A stretch of DNA of 64,000 nt, taken from positions 186,001 to 250,000 of the forward strand of contig CASGBA010000001.1 in the NCBI GenBank assembly GCA_949299755.1, read 5' to 3'. The notes below the pieces were generated by a model. It had not been told where the DNA came from. It searched no databases and saw only the letters and a list, made by a program, of their open reading frames with translations. A program made the position numbers and the translations under genes. Positions 15,171 to 25,791 of the stretch are shown in pieces. Source of the stretch: an uncultured Treponema sp. (GTDB lineage: Bacteria > Spirochaetota > Spirochaetia > Treponematales > Treponemataceae). The number at the start of each line of letters is the position of its first letter. The stretch's first letter is position 1.

Positions 15171-17828
15171 TCACTTATTTTCAGGATAGAGGGCTTTTTT
15201 CCACCTTTCAATCAATTGGAGGGCTTGCATGGGCGTCATGTTATCCGGTTCGGAAGAAACAATCTCATTCAGAATCAGCTCTTCTTTGGAAAACAACAGT
15301 GGTGCACCGGAATTGCCGGCAGTTTTTTCCGGGACAAGCTGTTTTTTTTCTCCGCCAGAAGAAACAGTCCCCTTGTGGCTTTCATATTCCTTGAGCAATA
15401 CCTTCGCTCTTTCAATTACTGGAAACGGAAGCCCTGCCAGTTTTGCCACATGAATCCCGTAAGAGCCTGCACTTGCCCCCTGCACCACTTTTTTCAAAAA
15501 AACCACATCCCCTTCTGTTTCCAAAACATCAAGACAAAAATCCGCAAGCAGGGGATGCTCAAATTGGGCAAGCTCATGGTAATGGGTGGCAAACAAGGTC
15601 TTTGAACCATTTACTTCCAAAAGATATTCAGTGACAGCACGGGCTATGGCAAAACCGTCCTCCGTTGATGTTCCCCGTCCCACTTCATCCATTATGACTA
15701 AACTTGACTTTGTGGCGGCCCGGAGAATGTGGGCTGTCTCCGTCATTTCCACAAGGAAGGTTGATTCCCCGTGGGCAAGATTATCGGAAGCACCCACCCG
15801 GCAGAAAATTTTGTCCACAGGAGTTATTAAAGCCGAAGAAGCAGGCACAAAGGAACCGGTTTGTGCCATAAGCACAATCAAAGCTGTCTGGCGCAAAAAA
15901 GTGCTTTTACCGGCCATGTTGGGTCCCGTAATCAAGGCGAAAGCAGGGGGAAGGTTACCCGTGTCCGTTTCCTTTTCCGCAGAAGAAAGCCGTATACTGT
16001 TCGGCACGAATTCGCCGTCCGGGAAATGGACTTCCACAACAGGATGACGCCCTTCCTCTATGGATAACTCCCCGGTATCCGTAAAGCAAGGTTTATTCCA
16101 ACCATGGAGGACAGCGGCATATGCGAAAGACTGGAGTGTATCCAGACAGCCAATCCCATGGGATATTTTCATAAGCGTATAACAGAAAGAAGCGATTTGT
16201 GAACGCACTCCGTTAAACAGCTTTTGCTCGCATTCTATAATTCCCGCATGGACACCATTCAATTCTGTTTCGAGTTCCGCAAGGCGTTCCGTGCTGAATC
16301 TGTCTCCATTAGTGAGGGAGCGTCTCCTTATAAAATGTTCAGGAACTGACTTTAAATTTCCCTTTGAAACCTCAAGGTAATACCCGATCAACCTGTTATA
16401 TTTTATTTTAAGGTTTTGGATCCCCGTCCGTTCCCGCTCTTCCATCAAGTACTTTTCAAGGACAGCGTTAGAATTATCCCGGAGGGAACGCAATTCATCC
16501 AATTCCTTAGACCAGCCGTTCTTTATCAAACCGCCTTCATTTAAAACGACAGGACAGTCTTCCAAAATGGAAGCATCGATAATTTCAAAAACCTTTACGG
16601 CACAGTCCTTCTCTTCCCGCGTGAAAAATTGTTTTTCAGGGATTTCCTCAGACAGTTTTGATTCCAACGACAGGAAAGAATTCATGCTTTGCCGCAAGGC
16701 AATCAAATCCTTTCCGTTGGCTTTTTCCATGGAAATCCTTCCAGCCAAACGTTCCACATCCAAAACAGAGGACAAATCCGCACGGATTGAAGACAACAGA
16801 TTCTGGTGGTTGTACAAAATTTCAGTGACGGAAAGCCTGTGCAAAATATCTTCCGTTTTTATCAGTGGACGCAAAAGCCAGCTTCTAAGGGTACGGGCCC
16901 CCATGGAAGTCCTTGTTTCATCCATCACACTGAAAAGGGTGAAATCCTGGCCTGCATCCTGGAGATTCCTGTCAATTTCAAGGTTCTTTCTGGTGGATTC
17001 ATCGATGGAAACGAATTCATCCCCGCCGTAAATCTTGATGCCGTCAATATGCTGCAAGGGGGTTGCGGCGGTTTTATCAAGGTATTCCAGAAGAAGGGCT
17101 GCGGGAGGAAGTTCCGGAGAATCTGCCTTAAGGGAAAAAGCCTGGAGATTAACGGCAGAAAAAGCCGCTGCCAGCCTGCGGTAAGCCGCTTCCCGGTTGA
17201 AGCTCCAATCCGGATATGGATTCCGCATTATGGAAGGCCATGTATCCAAAACAGAAGCAACTTCCGGATGGGAGGAAAAAAGAGACTGTTGGATTAAAAT
17301 TTCCCGGGGATTTATTTGACCCAATTCCTTCCTGAATCTTTCAACACCGTCTTCTTCCGGAAAGGATGTGGCGGCAAATTCCCCTGTCGTAACATCAATA
17401 TATGCAAAGGCAAACCTACCCCGGCTTTTTGCCGACGACCCGCTGTCAAACCAAAAGGCTGCCAAATAGTTATTCACATTCTTTTCCAGATAGTCATCGT
17501 CAACAGCGGTACCGGGCGTAATTATCTCTACTATTTTGCGTTCAGCCAGCCCTTTTCCCGGGGCGTTGATGGTTATCTGCTCACAGACAGCCACCTTTTT
17601 CCCCATACGCAAAAGGCGGGCAATGTAAACACGTGAAGCATGGTATGGAACTCCACACATGGGATTCCCCGCCCGGCTCGTAAGGGTCAGATTTAGGAGA
17701 CGGCTTATTTCAACCGCATCCTCATTGAACATCTCGTAAAAATCCCCGAGCCGGAAGAACAAAACCGCATCCCGGCATTGTTCTTTCATCTTGAGGTATT
17801 GGGTCATCATCGGTGTTTGATCAGCCAT
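15171..17828 (-). CDS. mutS: DNA mismatch repair protein MutS
   Basis: An 885-residue mismatch-recognition ATPase, normal length for the family. The mismatch-probing FYEMF motif is at residues 30-34. The ATPase has Walker A GPNMAGKST, Walker B MDEVGRGTSTEDG and the signature region VGASDNLAHGESTFLVEM. The extreme C-terminus (PDNMTPMQALQLIERWK) is the conserved tetramer/MutL-contact tail. It lies downstream of skp in the order I recall for T. pallidum, and 18 bases separate the genes. Confidence 0.97.
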   Translation of the reverse strand: MADQTPMMTQYLKMKEQCRDAVLFFRLGDFYEMFNEDAVEISRLLNLTLTSRAGNPMCGVPYHASRVYIARLLRMGKKVAVCEQITINAPGKGLAERKIVEIITPGTAVDDDYLEKNVNNYLAAFWFDSGSSAKSRGRFAFAYIDVTTGEFAATSFPEEDGVERFRKELGQINPREILIQQSLFSSHPEVASVLDTWPSIMRNPYPDWSFNREAAYRRLAAAFSAVNLQAFSLKADSPELPPAALLLEYLDKTAATPLQHIDGIKIYGGDEFVSIDESTRKNLEIDRNLQDAGQDFTLFSVMDETRTSMGARTLRSWLLRPLIKTEDILHRLSVTEILYNHQNLLSSIRADLSSVLDVERLAGRISMEKANGKDLIALRQSMNSFLSLESKLSEEIPEKQFFTREEKDCAVKVFEIIDASILEDCPVVLNEGGLIKNGWSKELDELRSLRDNSNAVLEKYLMEERERTGIQNLKIKYNRLIGYYLEVSKGNLKSVPEHFIRRRSLTNGDRFSTERLAELETELNGVHAGIIECEQKLFNGVRSQIASFCYTLMKISHGIGCLDTLQSFAYAAVLHGWNKPCFTDTGELSIEEGRHPVVEVHFPDGEFVPNSIRLSSAEKETDTGNLPPAFALITGPNMAGKSTFLRQTALIVLMAQTGSFVPASSALITPVDKIFCRVGASDNLAHGESTFLVEMTETAHILRAATKSSLVIMDEVGRGTSTEDGFAIARAVTEYLLEVNGSKTLFATHYHELAQFEHPLLADFCLDVLETEGDVVFLKKVVQGASAGSYGIHVAKLAGLPFPVIERAKVLLKEYESHKGTVSSGGEKKQLVPEKTAGNSGAPLLFSKEELILNEIVSSEPDNMTPMQALQLIERWKKALYPENK

Positions 17829-17846
17829 GGCAGCACACCAGAATCA

Positions 17847-18380
17847 TTAATTCGAGGAAATCATGCTCCGGATAACTTTGTCAGTAATATCAACGGTAGG
17901 ACTATACCAGATTATGGAGTTACCTTCCTGGAGACTTAAAACCATGCTGTATCCGTCAGCTTCGCTTATCTTCCGTATCTGTTCATAGAGCATGGAATAA
18001 AATTCGTCATCTGTTGTCAGCTTCTTTTTAAGCTGGTCAAGCTCCGCGTTTTTCGCCTTTGAATAATCCAGAAGAAAATTTGTTTTACTGTTTATCTGGG
18101 CTTCCAGTCTGGTTACCTTTGCGGTTTCACCCAAAGCTTCCGCATCAACTTTCTGCTGCCTCAGGGATTTTATCTCTTCTGAAAGGCGCTCAATTTCTTT
18201 TTGGTAACGGAGACGCTTTGATTCAAAATCCCTGACGCTCCTGGAATCCCGGTAAAATGTTGTATAAATACGGGCTGTGTCTATAACCGCAAAACGGGTT
18301 ATCTGTTGGGCGGAAACAAAGGAGCTGATTACAAAAAGACAAAAAGCCACCGCCGTTAATTTCATAATTCCGGTTTTCAT
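17847..18380 (-). CDS. skp: OmpH/Skp-family periplasmic chaperone
   Basis: A 177-residue protein with a signal peptide (cleavage after VSA, about residue 24). A long Lys/Glu-rich coiled coil follows (residues 45-120, KRLRYQKEIERLSEEIKSL), as in Skp, which holds unfolded outer-membrane proteins in the periplasm. It is directly downstream of bamA, its usual partner. A 61-base gap separates them and no clear terminator is seen there. Confidence 0.85.
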   Translation of the reverse strand: MKTGIMKLTAVAFCLFVISSFVSAQQITRFAVIDTARIYTTFYRDSRSVRDFESKRLRYQKEIERLSEEIKSLRQQKVDAEALGETAKVTRLEAQINSKTNFLLDYSKAKNAELDQLKKKLTTDDEFYSMLYEQIRKISEADGYSMVLSLQEGNSIIWYSPTVDITDKVIRSMISSN

Positions 18381-18441
18381 ATTCCCTCCGAAAATCTTTA
18401 TAACAATATATCAAAATACCAAAACATCCACAATTACAGTA

Positions 18442-21159
18442 CTACTGGCTTGTCATGTTGAACGAAAGGACGAAAGCCCATTCGGGTTTGCTGGAACGCC
18501 CGTCTTCACCCCAAAGGACCTGACCATCCTGTACCCGGAAAACATTCGTAAACAGGAGGCGCAGGGGGAATTGGGGAATGGAGAACCTCAAGCCGGGTCC
18601 GAAGCTGAAATAGAAATCATCCAAGGTTGAGGTTTTCACCATCGACAAGTCTTTCTGCATCAACACCGCGTCAAAGAAGAAGTCCAGGGCAAGTACACCT
18701 TTTATGACAGGCATACGCATTTCCACACTGTTGCTCCACATAAAGTTTCCCTTGGCGGAAGATCTGGAATAAATATCCGTCCACCCTCGGCCTATGAACA
18801 TACCGTCAATGTAAAGCTTACTGGTTTCGCTGATTGGCTTATCGGTCACAGGTGTCTGAACGGTCAATGTGGAGAACCCTGCCAGAACAAACTTCAGGTT
18901 CCAGGAATCCGTAACCGGCAAATCAAGGAGAGTAAGGTATCCTTCAAGCTTTGTTTCGGATCTGAGGAAGTAATCAGTCTCTATTACCGGGAACAATCCA
19001 TAATAGGAAATCTGTTCACTGGCGAACCAACCCTTTGAGGGGTCATAACTGATATCCCTGTCGTCCAGGGACAAACGGAGCCATATTGAATTTTCCCATG
19101 TCCAGCGTTCATTCCTTGCCCGGATGGCAGGATCGGCAGGACGGTAAATCTGGGCATCATACAGGTTTTTAACAACACCGAACCTTATACCGCCCCGGAG
19201 GGTTAAAGGGGCAATTACAGGATACCAACGGTAACCGGTTGAAGTTGAAAAGGAGAAATACCATTGCTCGTACCTCATCCTGTAGGAATCATCAATAAAA
19301 TCCGCATCCTCATATTCCTCGCGGGAATGGAAGGGGTCAGGCACAATACCCCACTCGTTTGTATAATCCTCATCAAAAATAGGATAAAGGGAATCCTGGT
19401 AGGTATAAAGATATCTGTGGGCGGCGGACAGGGCAAAGGTGACTGAAAGAGGCGATCCCAGGAACCAATTCTGGGTATAGCCAAGCGTCACGCTTTGGAT
19501 GTCAGTGGAAGCGGTTATTCCGGCGGAAACATCCAGCCCCAATCCGAGGAAGTTCATGTCCTGCCATTGGACAAAGGCTGAAAGGGGGAAAGTGTCGGAG
19601 TCAGTTACCCCGGAAAAGGTGACACCAAACTGGAAAGAAGCGGTTGACTGCTCCTCAAGGTTCACAACCACATCTATAAGATTTTGTTCGGAGCCCTGGT
19701 CTATCTGCGGTACAACGGTGGAAAAGTATCTGAGGTTGTAAAGATTCCTGATTGTATTCATCAGTTTTGTTTTTGAGAAAATATCGCCTTCCTCAAAAAG
19801 GAATTCCCTCTTGATAACGTCTTCCTTTGTTTTTTCGTTCCCGACAATTACAATGCTTTCCACATGGCTGCGGTCACTTTCCACAATTGTAATCAAATAT
19901 GAAATTGAACGCTGCTCGGTATCCCTCATTTCACTTTGGTTTATAATGGCGGAGGTATATCCGTTTTCATAATACACATCCGCAATAGCCTGGAAACCTT
20001 CTTCCACCCGGCTTAAATTCAAAATGTCGCCCTGTTTTATTTTGATATTACTCAAAAGTTCTTCGGAAGAAAAAATATGGTTACCTTCTATTTCTGTACC
20101 GCCATAGGTGTAGCGTTCCCCTTCCCTGATGACGAAAGTTAATTCCAACAGGTTCCTTTCCGGATCCGACTCGGAGTCAATATTGCGGATTACATTTTCC
20201 ACCATTGCATCCACATAACCCTGCTGGACATAGTACTGCCTGATGGCGTTTCTGTCGGCGACCAGTGCGGATTCAGTGAAGGCGCCCGAAGAAAGGAATC
20301 GGGCTTCCTTCAACTCCATTTTCCGCTTCAGGGTCTTGGCGGTGACAAGCTGGTTTCCTTCAAACATTATTTTTGAAATAACGGTGGGACGACCTTCATT
20401 TATCACAAACCTGACTGTCACAGATCCGTCCGGATTTTCCTCTACCGCCCTGGAAACAGTAACAGTGTCATAACCCTTTGACAGGTAAAAATTGCGCAAA
20501 TTTCTTTCGTCAATGGCAAGGGTGGACTCATTATATATATCCCCTTCCTTCACCGTTATATTTTCCAAAAGAGCCCCAGGACGGAAGGATGTATTCCCCA
20601 CAAAAATGATTCTACGGACGACAGGCCTTTCAATAACCGTAAAAGTAAGCAATATTTTTTCCAGGGAAGAATCCACCGGTAAAACTTCCGTAACTATATC
20701 GCTGAAGTATTCAAGACCGTAAAGTTTTTGGAGAATGTCAGCGTAAAGTTCATCGGTAAAGGGTTTTCCCACATAGGATGAAAAAATCCCGTCCATTTCC
20801 TCCTGGGTGATAGTCTTAAGACCGTAAAAAGGAATGGATGAAATCACCTTGTTTTGATACCATCCGTCCGGTAAATTGGAGGCAGCGGTCTGTTCCTGTG
20901 CGGGAGATTCTTCCTGAACAGACTGTTCCGGCAAAGGTTCCTCCGCCTGGTTTTCTTCAGGTAAAGGGGATGGAGCCTGAATGGCATCTTCCTGAAGAGA
21001 GCCTTCATCCTGAATGGGGATTTCTGTCTGCGTCTGCCCGGCGTTTTCCTGTGCAAAAAGACAGGGAACACAGAAAAACAGCAATACACAATAAAACATG
21101 AAAAAAGCGCTGAAACGCGTTATTTTTTTATTAGAAACAGCCAAAATTTTCTCCGTCAT
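18442..21159 (-). CDS. bamA: Outer-membrane assembly factor BamA (Tp92-like)
   Basis: A 905-residue protein of the Omp85 family. After the signal peptide (ends CLFAQ, about residue 37) comes a roughly 65-residue acidic Gln/Glu/Pro-rich linker. POTRA domains begin near residue 103 (DGWYQNKVISSIPFYGLKTI) and continue to about residue 500. The C-terminal beta-barrel includes the lid-loop motif RSSAKGNFMWSN (about residue 795, in the VRGF/Y region) and ends WAFVLSFNMTSQ. BamA inserts beta-barrel proteins into the outer membrane. The linker between signal peptide and POTRA1 is absent from proteobacterial BamA. Confidence 0.93.
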   Translation of the reverse strand: MTEKILAVSNKKITRFSAFFMFYCVLLFFCVPCLFAQENAGQTQTEIPIQDEGSLQEDAIQAPSPLPEENQAEEPLPEQSVQEESPAQEQTAASNLPDGWYQNKVISSIPFYGLKTITQEEMDGIFSSYVGKPFTDELYADILQKLYGLEYFSDIVTEVLPVDSSLEKILLTFTVIERPVVRRIIFVGNTSFRPGALLENITVKEGDIYNESTLAIDERNLRNFYLSKGYDTVTVSRAVEENPDGSVTVRFVINEGRPTVISKIMFEGNQLVTAKTLKRKMELKEARFLSSGAFTESALVADRNAIRQYYVQQGYVDAMVENVIRNIDSESDPERNLLELTFVIREGERYTYGGTEIEGNHIFSSEELLSNIKIKQGDILNLSRVEEGFQAIADVYYENGYTSAIINQSEMRDTEQRSISYLITIVESDRSHVESIVIVGNEKTKEDVIKREFLFEEGDIFSKTKLMNTIRNLYNLRYFSTVVPQIDQGSEQNLIDVVVNLEEQSTASFQFGVTFSGVTDSDTFPLSAFVQWQDMNFLGLGLDVSAGITASTDIQSVTLGYTQNWFLGSPLSVTFALSAAHRYLYTYQDSLYPIFDEDYTNEWGIVPDPFHSREEYEDADFIDDSYRMRYEQWYFSFSTSTGYRWYPVIAPLTLRGGIRFGVVKNLYDAQIYRPADPAIRARNERWTWENSIWLRLSLDDRDISYDPSKGWFASEQISYYGLFPVIETDYFLRSETKLEGYLTLLDLPVTDSWNLKFVLAGFSTLTVQTPVTDKPISETSKLYIDGMFIGRGWTDIYSRSSAKGNFMWSNSVEMRMPVIKGVLALDFFFDAVLMQKDLSMVKTSTLDDFYFSFGPGLRFSIPQFPLRLLFTNVFRVQDGQVLWGEDGRSSKPEWAFVLSFNMTSQ

Positions 21160-21188
21160 ACATGCCCGAACAATATATCAAAAATCGT

Positions 21189-24100
21189 TTAATATGAAAA
21201 CCTCCAGGACAGTGTAACTGTATTATCTTCCGGCACAGGACTTATTCCCCACCTGATAAGGGCAAAGGGACTGGCAAGTTCAAGGCCTATTTCCGGAAGG
21301 AACAGCATATTCCCAAAAACAGCCGGGAACATTGTATTTTTGTATACACGCTCCTGATACACATTCCTGTCGTAATAACTGAAATGAAGCAATGCATCCA
21401 CATACAAAGCTGAGCCGAAATACTTACCCATATAAACAGTTGTATTGTCCAAAAAGTTACCGGCTGTCCACCGGGAAGATGAATCCACACTCTGAACAGA
21501 GTTTCCGAAAACCACATTCTGTAAAGCCAGGGTACGCAAGGAGAAAATATCGAGGTGAAGGGTATCACGGATAAGGTTTTCAGCGTTACGGAACACACCC
21601 ATTTGGGTTAAAAGATCAGTACCGGTAACGGCCAAATCCCTTAAGGCGTTTTCGGAAGAAGTGTCAGCGCTGGCGATCTGTCCAAGAATCTCCATGATTT
21701 CAAACTGGCTTCTCAATGGATCCGATGAAAATTGCGGATTAAAAGAACTCAGGGGATCGTCATCGACGGTCATTATAATACGCACCGCATTACCGTCCTC
21801 ATCCCGTTCCCTGACCTCTGCCCGTAGGGTTATGCGCGGGTCAAAATGGTCCTGGGTTTCATCAAACACAATATTTCCCTGTCTGAGGTAAAAATTACGC
21901 TTAAAGTAGAAGAATTCACCACCTTTTAAGGCCGCTTTTCCCTTGAAAGAGTATGTGCCTGCTCCCGTATCCGCCGCAAAATGCAGCGGTTCATCAGCCT
22001 GCAGAAGCCCCCGAAGAATTGGGAAGGTACCGGAGGGCCAATGGAATTCCACCTTTTGCCCCATATATACGTCCAAATCAACATTCACATTATAAGTTTT
22101 TTTGGCTGTCTCGGTCTCATCTCCGATATTTTCAAATTTTATGGCAAAATTCCCCCTTTCAAAACCCGCATTTCCTGTAACTTCCATCAAATCGGGAGTC
22201 CAAAGGAATTTTATGTCACAGAATACATCACCTTGGGCGCGAACATACTTGTTGTCAGCGGAAGCTTTTATCCTGCTGGAATTAATATTATTGACCAGCA
22301 ACTCCACTTCATCAGGAATCCATCTATTGAAGGAACAGAAAGCCTCCACCCGGCAGGCGCCCCCGTTTCCGGTTAAAATAAAGGCAGGGGTAAAAATTTC
22401 CTTCCCGTTTGCAATAAAAGAAAAAGAAACAGGATCAAAAGGCGTAGGGAAATAATCCGGGGAACGTACCACAATCCCATCAGACCGCAGGGTTCCGTCA
22501 AATTCCGGATCAGTGAAATATCCGCCTATATGGAAACTTCCGGTAATTTGTCCATCGTCAAAAGCCACTATCTGATGACCGATAACCGGCCACAATCTGC
22601 TTATGTCCACATCCACATCGGAAACTTCCACATCAAGGATACCTGCGGAGGCGGAACCATCAGCCATAAAGTGCACTGGGAATTCACCGGACAAAGACAG
22701 AGTGAAAGTGCCGTCATCAAGCAAAAGGCCGCTTAATGCGTCATCCTTGCCACCATACACCACAGTTACACCGGGTTCACGCTCTATGGAACATGAAAGA
22801 GGATCGGTGAATTTCAAATCCCTCCAGCTTATATTAGCGAAGGAAATTTCAGAGGAAAAGCGTCTGGTGATTGATTTAAACGCTTCAACCCAATCTGAAA
22901 AACCTCCAGTTTTTCCGGGAACAGTTACAGTTTCCGCCCCATCCTGGGAATCAGTTTCCGAAAAAGAGGCCTGCTCAATTCCGGAGTCCAAGCCATAATC
23001 CAAACCGGGATTTTCATTCCCATCCCTGATACCCTGAATTTGTGCCGATAAGTCGGCTGCAAAGGAGGATCTTACAAAAATGCCGGAAAATTCAGCGTCG
23101 ATGGAAGCTTTTAAGTCTTCCACCGAAAAATCCGCTTGGACTCCGGAAAGCCGGATTCCCCTCCAGGCAGCGGAAGCATCGTGGATTGAAAAAAGACCAT
23201 CTTCATAAAGGAAAATACCGTTGGTATTTAAATTGGCACCGGCGATACGGCAGGAAGCATCGGAAATATTGGCGGATGCAAAAAGCATATCCGGGGAACC
23301 GGAAATAGAAATATCGGCGGAAACAAGATTATCCGTCTGCTGATTTTTATTAACCCGCATAAGAGGAAAATTTTTAACGGTGCACAAACCCTCAAAAAGA
23401 AGGTCACCCATACCGGAAGTGACGGAACCGTCAATTTCAATAATTTCCTTACCGGCAAAATCCCCCAGGTTAAGTTCCATCGTTGCCCGCCGGATTCCTG
23501 AAACATCGTCAGACATTACAGCCAAGGAAGCGAAACCATTCAAAACTGAATAAGAATCCGACAAACTGACATCGTGGAGAAAAACTCCGGATGAATCAAA
23601 GGTTCCGGAAGCGGAAAGAATTGTATTCAGGAAAGTCATACCGGTGGCTTCTTCAGCCCGGAAAAAATTAATATTTCCGCCCCATTTTTCATTATATCCA
23701 CGGGAAAAATCCGCATCCATGGAAAAAGTAAAGACAGCTGATCCGGCTTGAACCGGCAGACTACTAAAGAAAATATTCCCGCTGCCGTTTTCATTTTCTC
23801 CGGGTAACCTGAAAATAAACGAAAAACCATAATCCCCGGAAGCGGAAATCATCCGGTCAGAATACATACCGGACACAGCGTAAGGAATTCCCCCGGCAGA
23901 AAAATCCGAGGTAAAAAGGACTCCTCCTGATTCATCGAAAACAGTATAAACATTTCCCCGAAGCTGGATTCCCGCCGGGGCACTGGAAATATCCACCACA
24001 TCGAATCCGGCTTCCGTTCCGGTTACGGAAGCAATAACATAAAGACCACCGCTTTCAGCGGAAGCCAAAATCAAACGGGGGCTGTTATAAGAAAACCTGT

Positions 24101-25748
24101 CAAAGTTCGTTGAAAAATATACTTCCGTGGTCAAGGCGTAAGACTGGAATGTTTCCGCCAAGGAAGAAAAAGTTTCGTCTTTAAGCAAAATCCCGGGAAT
24201 TCCTCCAAGACCATTTGCCACACTCACAGAGTCAAAAGCTCCGTAAATTTGCAGGAATTTATCGGGATTGGGGGAAAAAGAGGCTTCCCCCACAAAACGT
24301 CCCGAAGAATCTTCCGCGGAAAGGGAAAATTCATACTGCCGTGAAACCGAAAAATCAGCATCCGCGCGCACATTGGAAAAAACCGCCCTGTTCACATACA
24401 AAAGGGGAACTGTGCAAACCAGTTTTTTCTCCCTGGAAGAAAGGGTGAAATCTCCGGCGAAATCAAGCTTATCGTTGAATAGCGTGAATTTACGCACAGA
24501 AAGGAGTCCATCCGGAAGTTTTGTTTCCCAATTAAAAACCCCGGAAAAATCCGCGTCAAAATCATTTCCTTTAAGTTTTAGACAGGAAATATCCGCTTTT
24601 TCCTGGTTTCCTGAAAAATCAAAGGACAACTCCCCGCCGCTGTAAAATCCCGGGGAAAATTCCGCACTTCCACTGGCGGAATAAAGGAAGCCAGTCTCTT
24701 CGGAATAGGAAAAGGAGCTGTTTCCGCTGATAAGGGTATTCTGCAAGCTTGAAAGAGTCCCGTTCCTCCTGTCCGATGCCAGCCACCGGAAAAGGAGGAG
24801 TTTTTCGCAGGAAAAACTGGCAGAAGCGGTTTTATTCACCTGGTCAAGGGTCATGGAAATTGAAAGGGGCTGACCTTCCTGCAATGAGGTGACGGAAATA
24901 ACACCGTCTTTCAAACCGGCAACAAGGCCTATCCGAGAAAGATAAAAGCCTCCTGACTCAACGGAATCCACAAACAAACTTGCGAAACCGGAAGTAAAAT
25001 CCGAGGAAAGCTCCCCTTTAAGGGTTATTTCGGCAGAAAGGGAGCCGAAAAGTCCCCGTCCGGAACGCATCCAGGTTATGCGGCTGTTTGTGTCCACGCT
25101 TAAACGCTGGGAATTCATTTCCGCCTCGGCGGCTCCCACATGCACTGAAAAAGATTCGGAACCACTGTTAATTAAAAATGAAAAATTCCGCATATTGAAT
25201 AAAACGCCGCTTTCAAACAAACCTTTCAATCCGGAAAGGGCCTCTTCCAGAGGCAATCCCTCTCCGGAAAATACAGTTTCCGGAGCGAAAGCCACGGAGG
25301 ATGTGCCGGAATCCTCTTTTTCTGAATCCTGGTCCTTACGGAATATCAATGCATTAAGGGCGTTATCCTCTGTGGCATCCAGCAGACATTCTCCGCTTTC
25401 TATCCTTATTTCTTTCAGACAATCAAGGAAATCCCCTGATAAAATTTTCAATAACCTGAAAGAAACAGCCACCCGCGCCGCGGAAAATATTTGTTGTCCG
25501 CTGGAAGAATCATAAACAGACACATTAAAAAATGTAAGATTACGGAAAATATTCGGTGAAGCGGAATCAAAGGAAACATCAAGTCCCACTTTATTGCGAA
25601 TTTCAACCCGAAGAAAGTTTTCAAAAGAGGAAAAGGAATGTTGAATATACCGGTGCGCCGGTAATAAACATACCGCTATCGCAGCCATAATGCAGAGGAA
25701 AATAAAAATTTCTTTTACATACCTATAACGGCGTGAAAGTTGAAACAT
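21189..25748 (-). CDS. tamB: TamB-like translocation and assembly module protein
   Basis: A 1519-residue protein with one N-terminal membrane anchor (IFIFLCIMAAIAVCLLPAHRY). A very long beta-rich body of repeating short strands follows, ending in the conserved DUF490 region (FYLRQGNIVFDE, PLSSFNPQFSSDPLRSQFEI, LARDLAVTG-like, WTAGNFLDNTTVYMGKYFG). This is the TamB/AsmA-like fold, a groove that bridges the inner and outer membranes and moves lipids or helps barrel assembly. First gene of a unit with bamA 29 bases downstream. The start is 43 bases from the divergent tmk start. Confidence 0.9.
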   Translation of the reverse strand: MFQLSRRYRYVKEIFIFLCIMAAIAVCLLPAHRYIQHSFSSFENFLRVEIRNKVGLDVSFDSASPNIFRNLTFFNVSVYDSSSGQQIFSAARVAVSFRLLKILSGDFLDCLKEIRIESGECLLDATEDNALNALIFRKDQDSEKEDSGTSSVAFAPETVFSGEGLPLEEALSGLKGLFESGVLFNMRNFSFLINSGSESFSVHVGAAEAEMNSQRLSVDTNSRITWMRSGRGLFGSLSAEITLKGELSSDFTSGFASLFVDSVESGGFYLSRIGLVAGLKDGVISVTSLQEGQPLSISMTLDQVNKTASASFSCEKLLLFRWLASDRRNGTLSSLQNTLISGNSSFSYSEETGFLYSASGSAEFSPGFYSGGELSFDFSGNQEKADISCLKLKGNDFDADFSGVFNWETKLPDGLLSVRKFTLFNDKLDFAGDFTLSSREKKLVCTVPLLYVNRAVFSNVRADADFSVSRQYEFSLSAEDSSGRFVGEASFSPNPDKFLQIYGAFDSVSVANGLGGIPGILLKDETFSSLAETFQSYALTTEVYFSTNFDRFSYNSPRLILASAESGGLYVIASVTGTEAGFDVVDISSAPAGIQLRGNVYTVFDESGGVLFTSDFSAGGIPYAVSGMYSDRMISASGDYGFSFIFRLPGENENGSGNIFFSSLPVQAGSAVFTFSMDADFSRGYNEKWGGNINFFRAEEATGMTFLNTILSASGTFDSSGVFLHDVSLSDSYSVLNGFASLAVMSDDVSGIRRATMELNLGDFAGKEIIEIDGSVTSGMGDLLFEGLCTVKNFPLMRVNKNQQTDNLVSADISISGSPDMLFASANISDASCRIAGANLNTNGIFLYEDGLFSIHDASAAWRGIRLSGVQADFSVEDLKASIDAEFSGIFVRSSFAADLSAQIQGIRDGNENPGLDYGLDSGIEQASFSETDSQDGAETVTVPGKTGGFSDWVEAFKSITRRFSSEISFANISWRDLKFTDPLSCSIEREPGVTVVYGGKDDALSGLLLDDGTFTLSLSGEFPVHFMADGSASAGILDVEVSDVDVDISRLWPVIGHQIVAFDDGQITGSFHIGGYFTDPEFDGTLRSDGIVVRSPDYFPTPFDPVSFSFIANGKEIFTPAFILTGNGGACRVEAFCSFNRWIPDEVELLVNNINSSRIKASADNKYVRAQGDVFCDIKFLWTPDLMEVTGNAGFERGNFAIKFENIGDETETAKKTYNVNVDLDVYMGQKVEFHWPSGTFPILRGLLQADEPLHFAADTGAGTYSFKGKAALKGGEFFYFKRNFYLRQGNIVFDETQDHFDPRITLRAEVRERDEDGNAVRIIMTVDDDPLSSFNPQFSSDPLRSQFEIMEILGQIASADTSSENALRDLAVTGTDLLTQMGVFRNAENLIRDTLHLDIFSLRTLALQNVVFGNSVQSVDSSSRWTAGNFLDNTTVYMGKYFGSALYVDALLHFSYYDRNVYQERVYKNTMFPAVFGNMLFLPEIGLELASPFALIRWGISPVPEDNTVTLSWRFSY

Positions 25749-25791
25749 TCCAGTCTAGAATCATAGCAGAAAAATATATATATTTACACAC

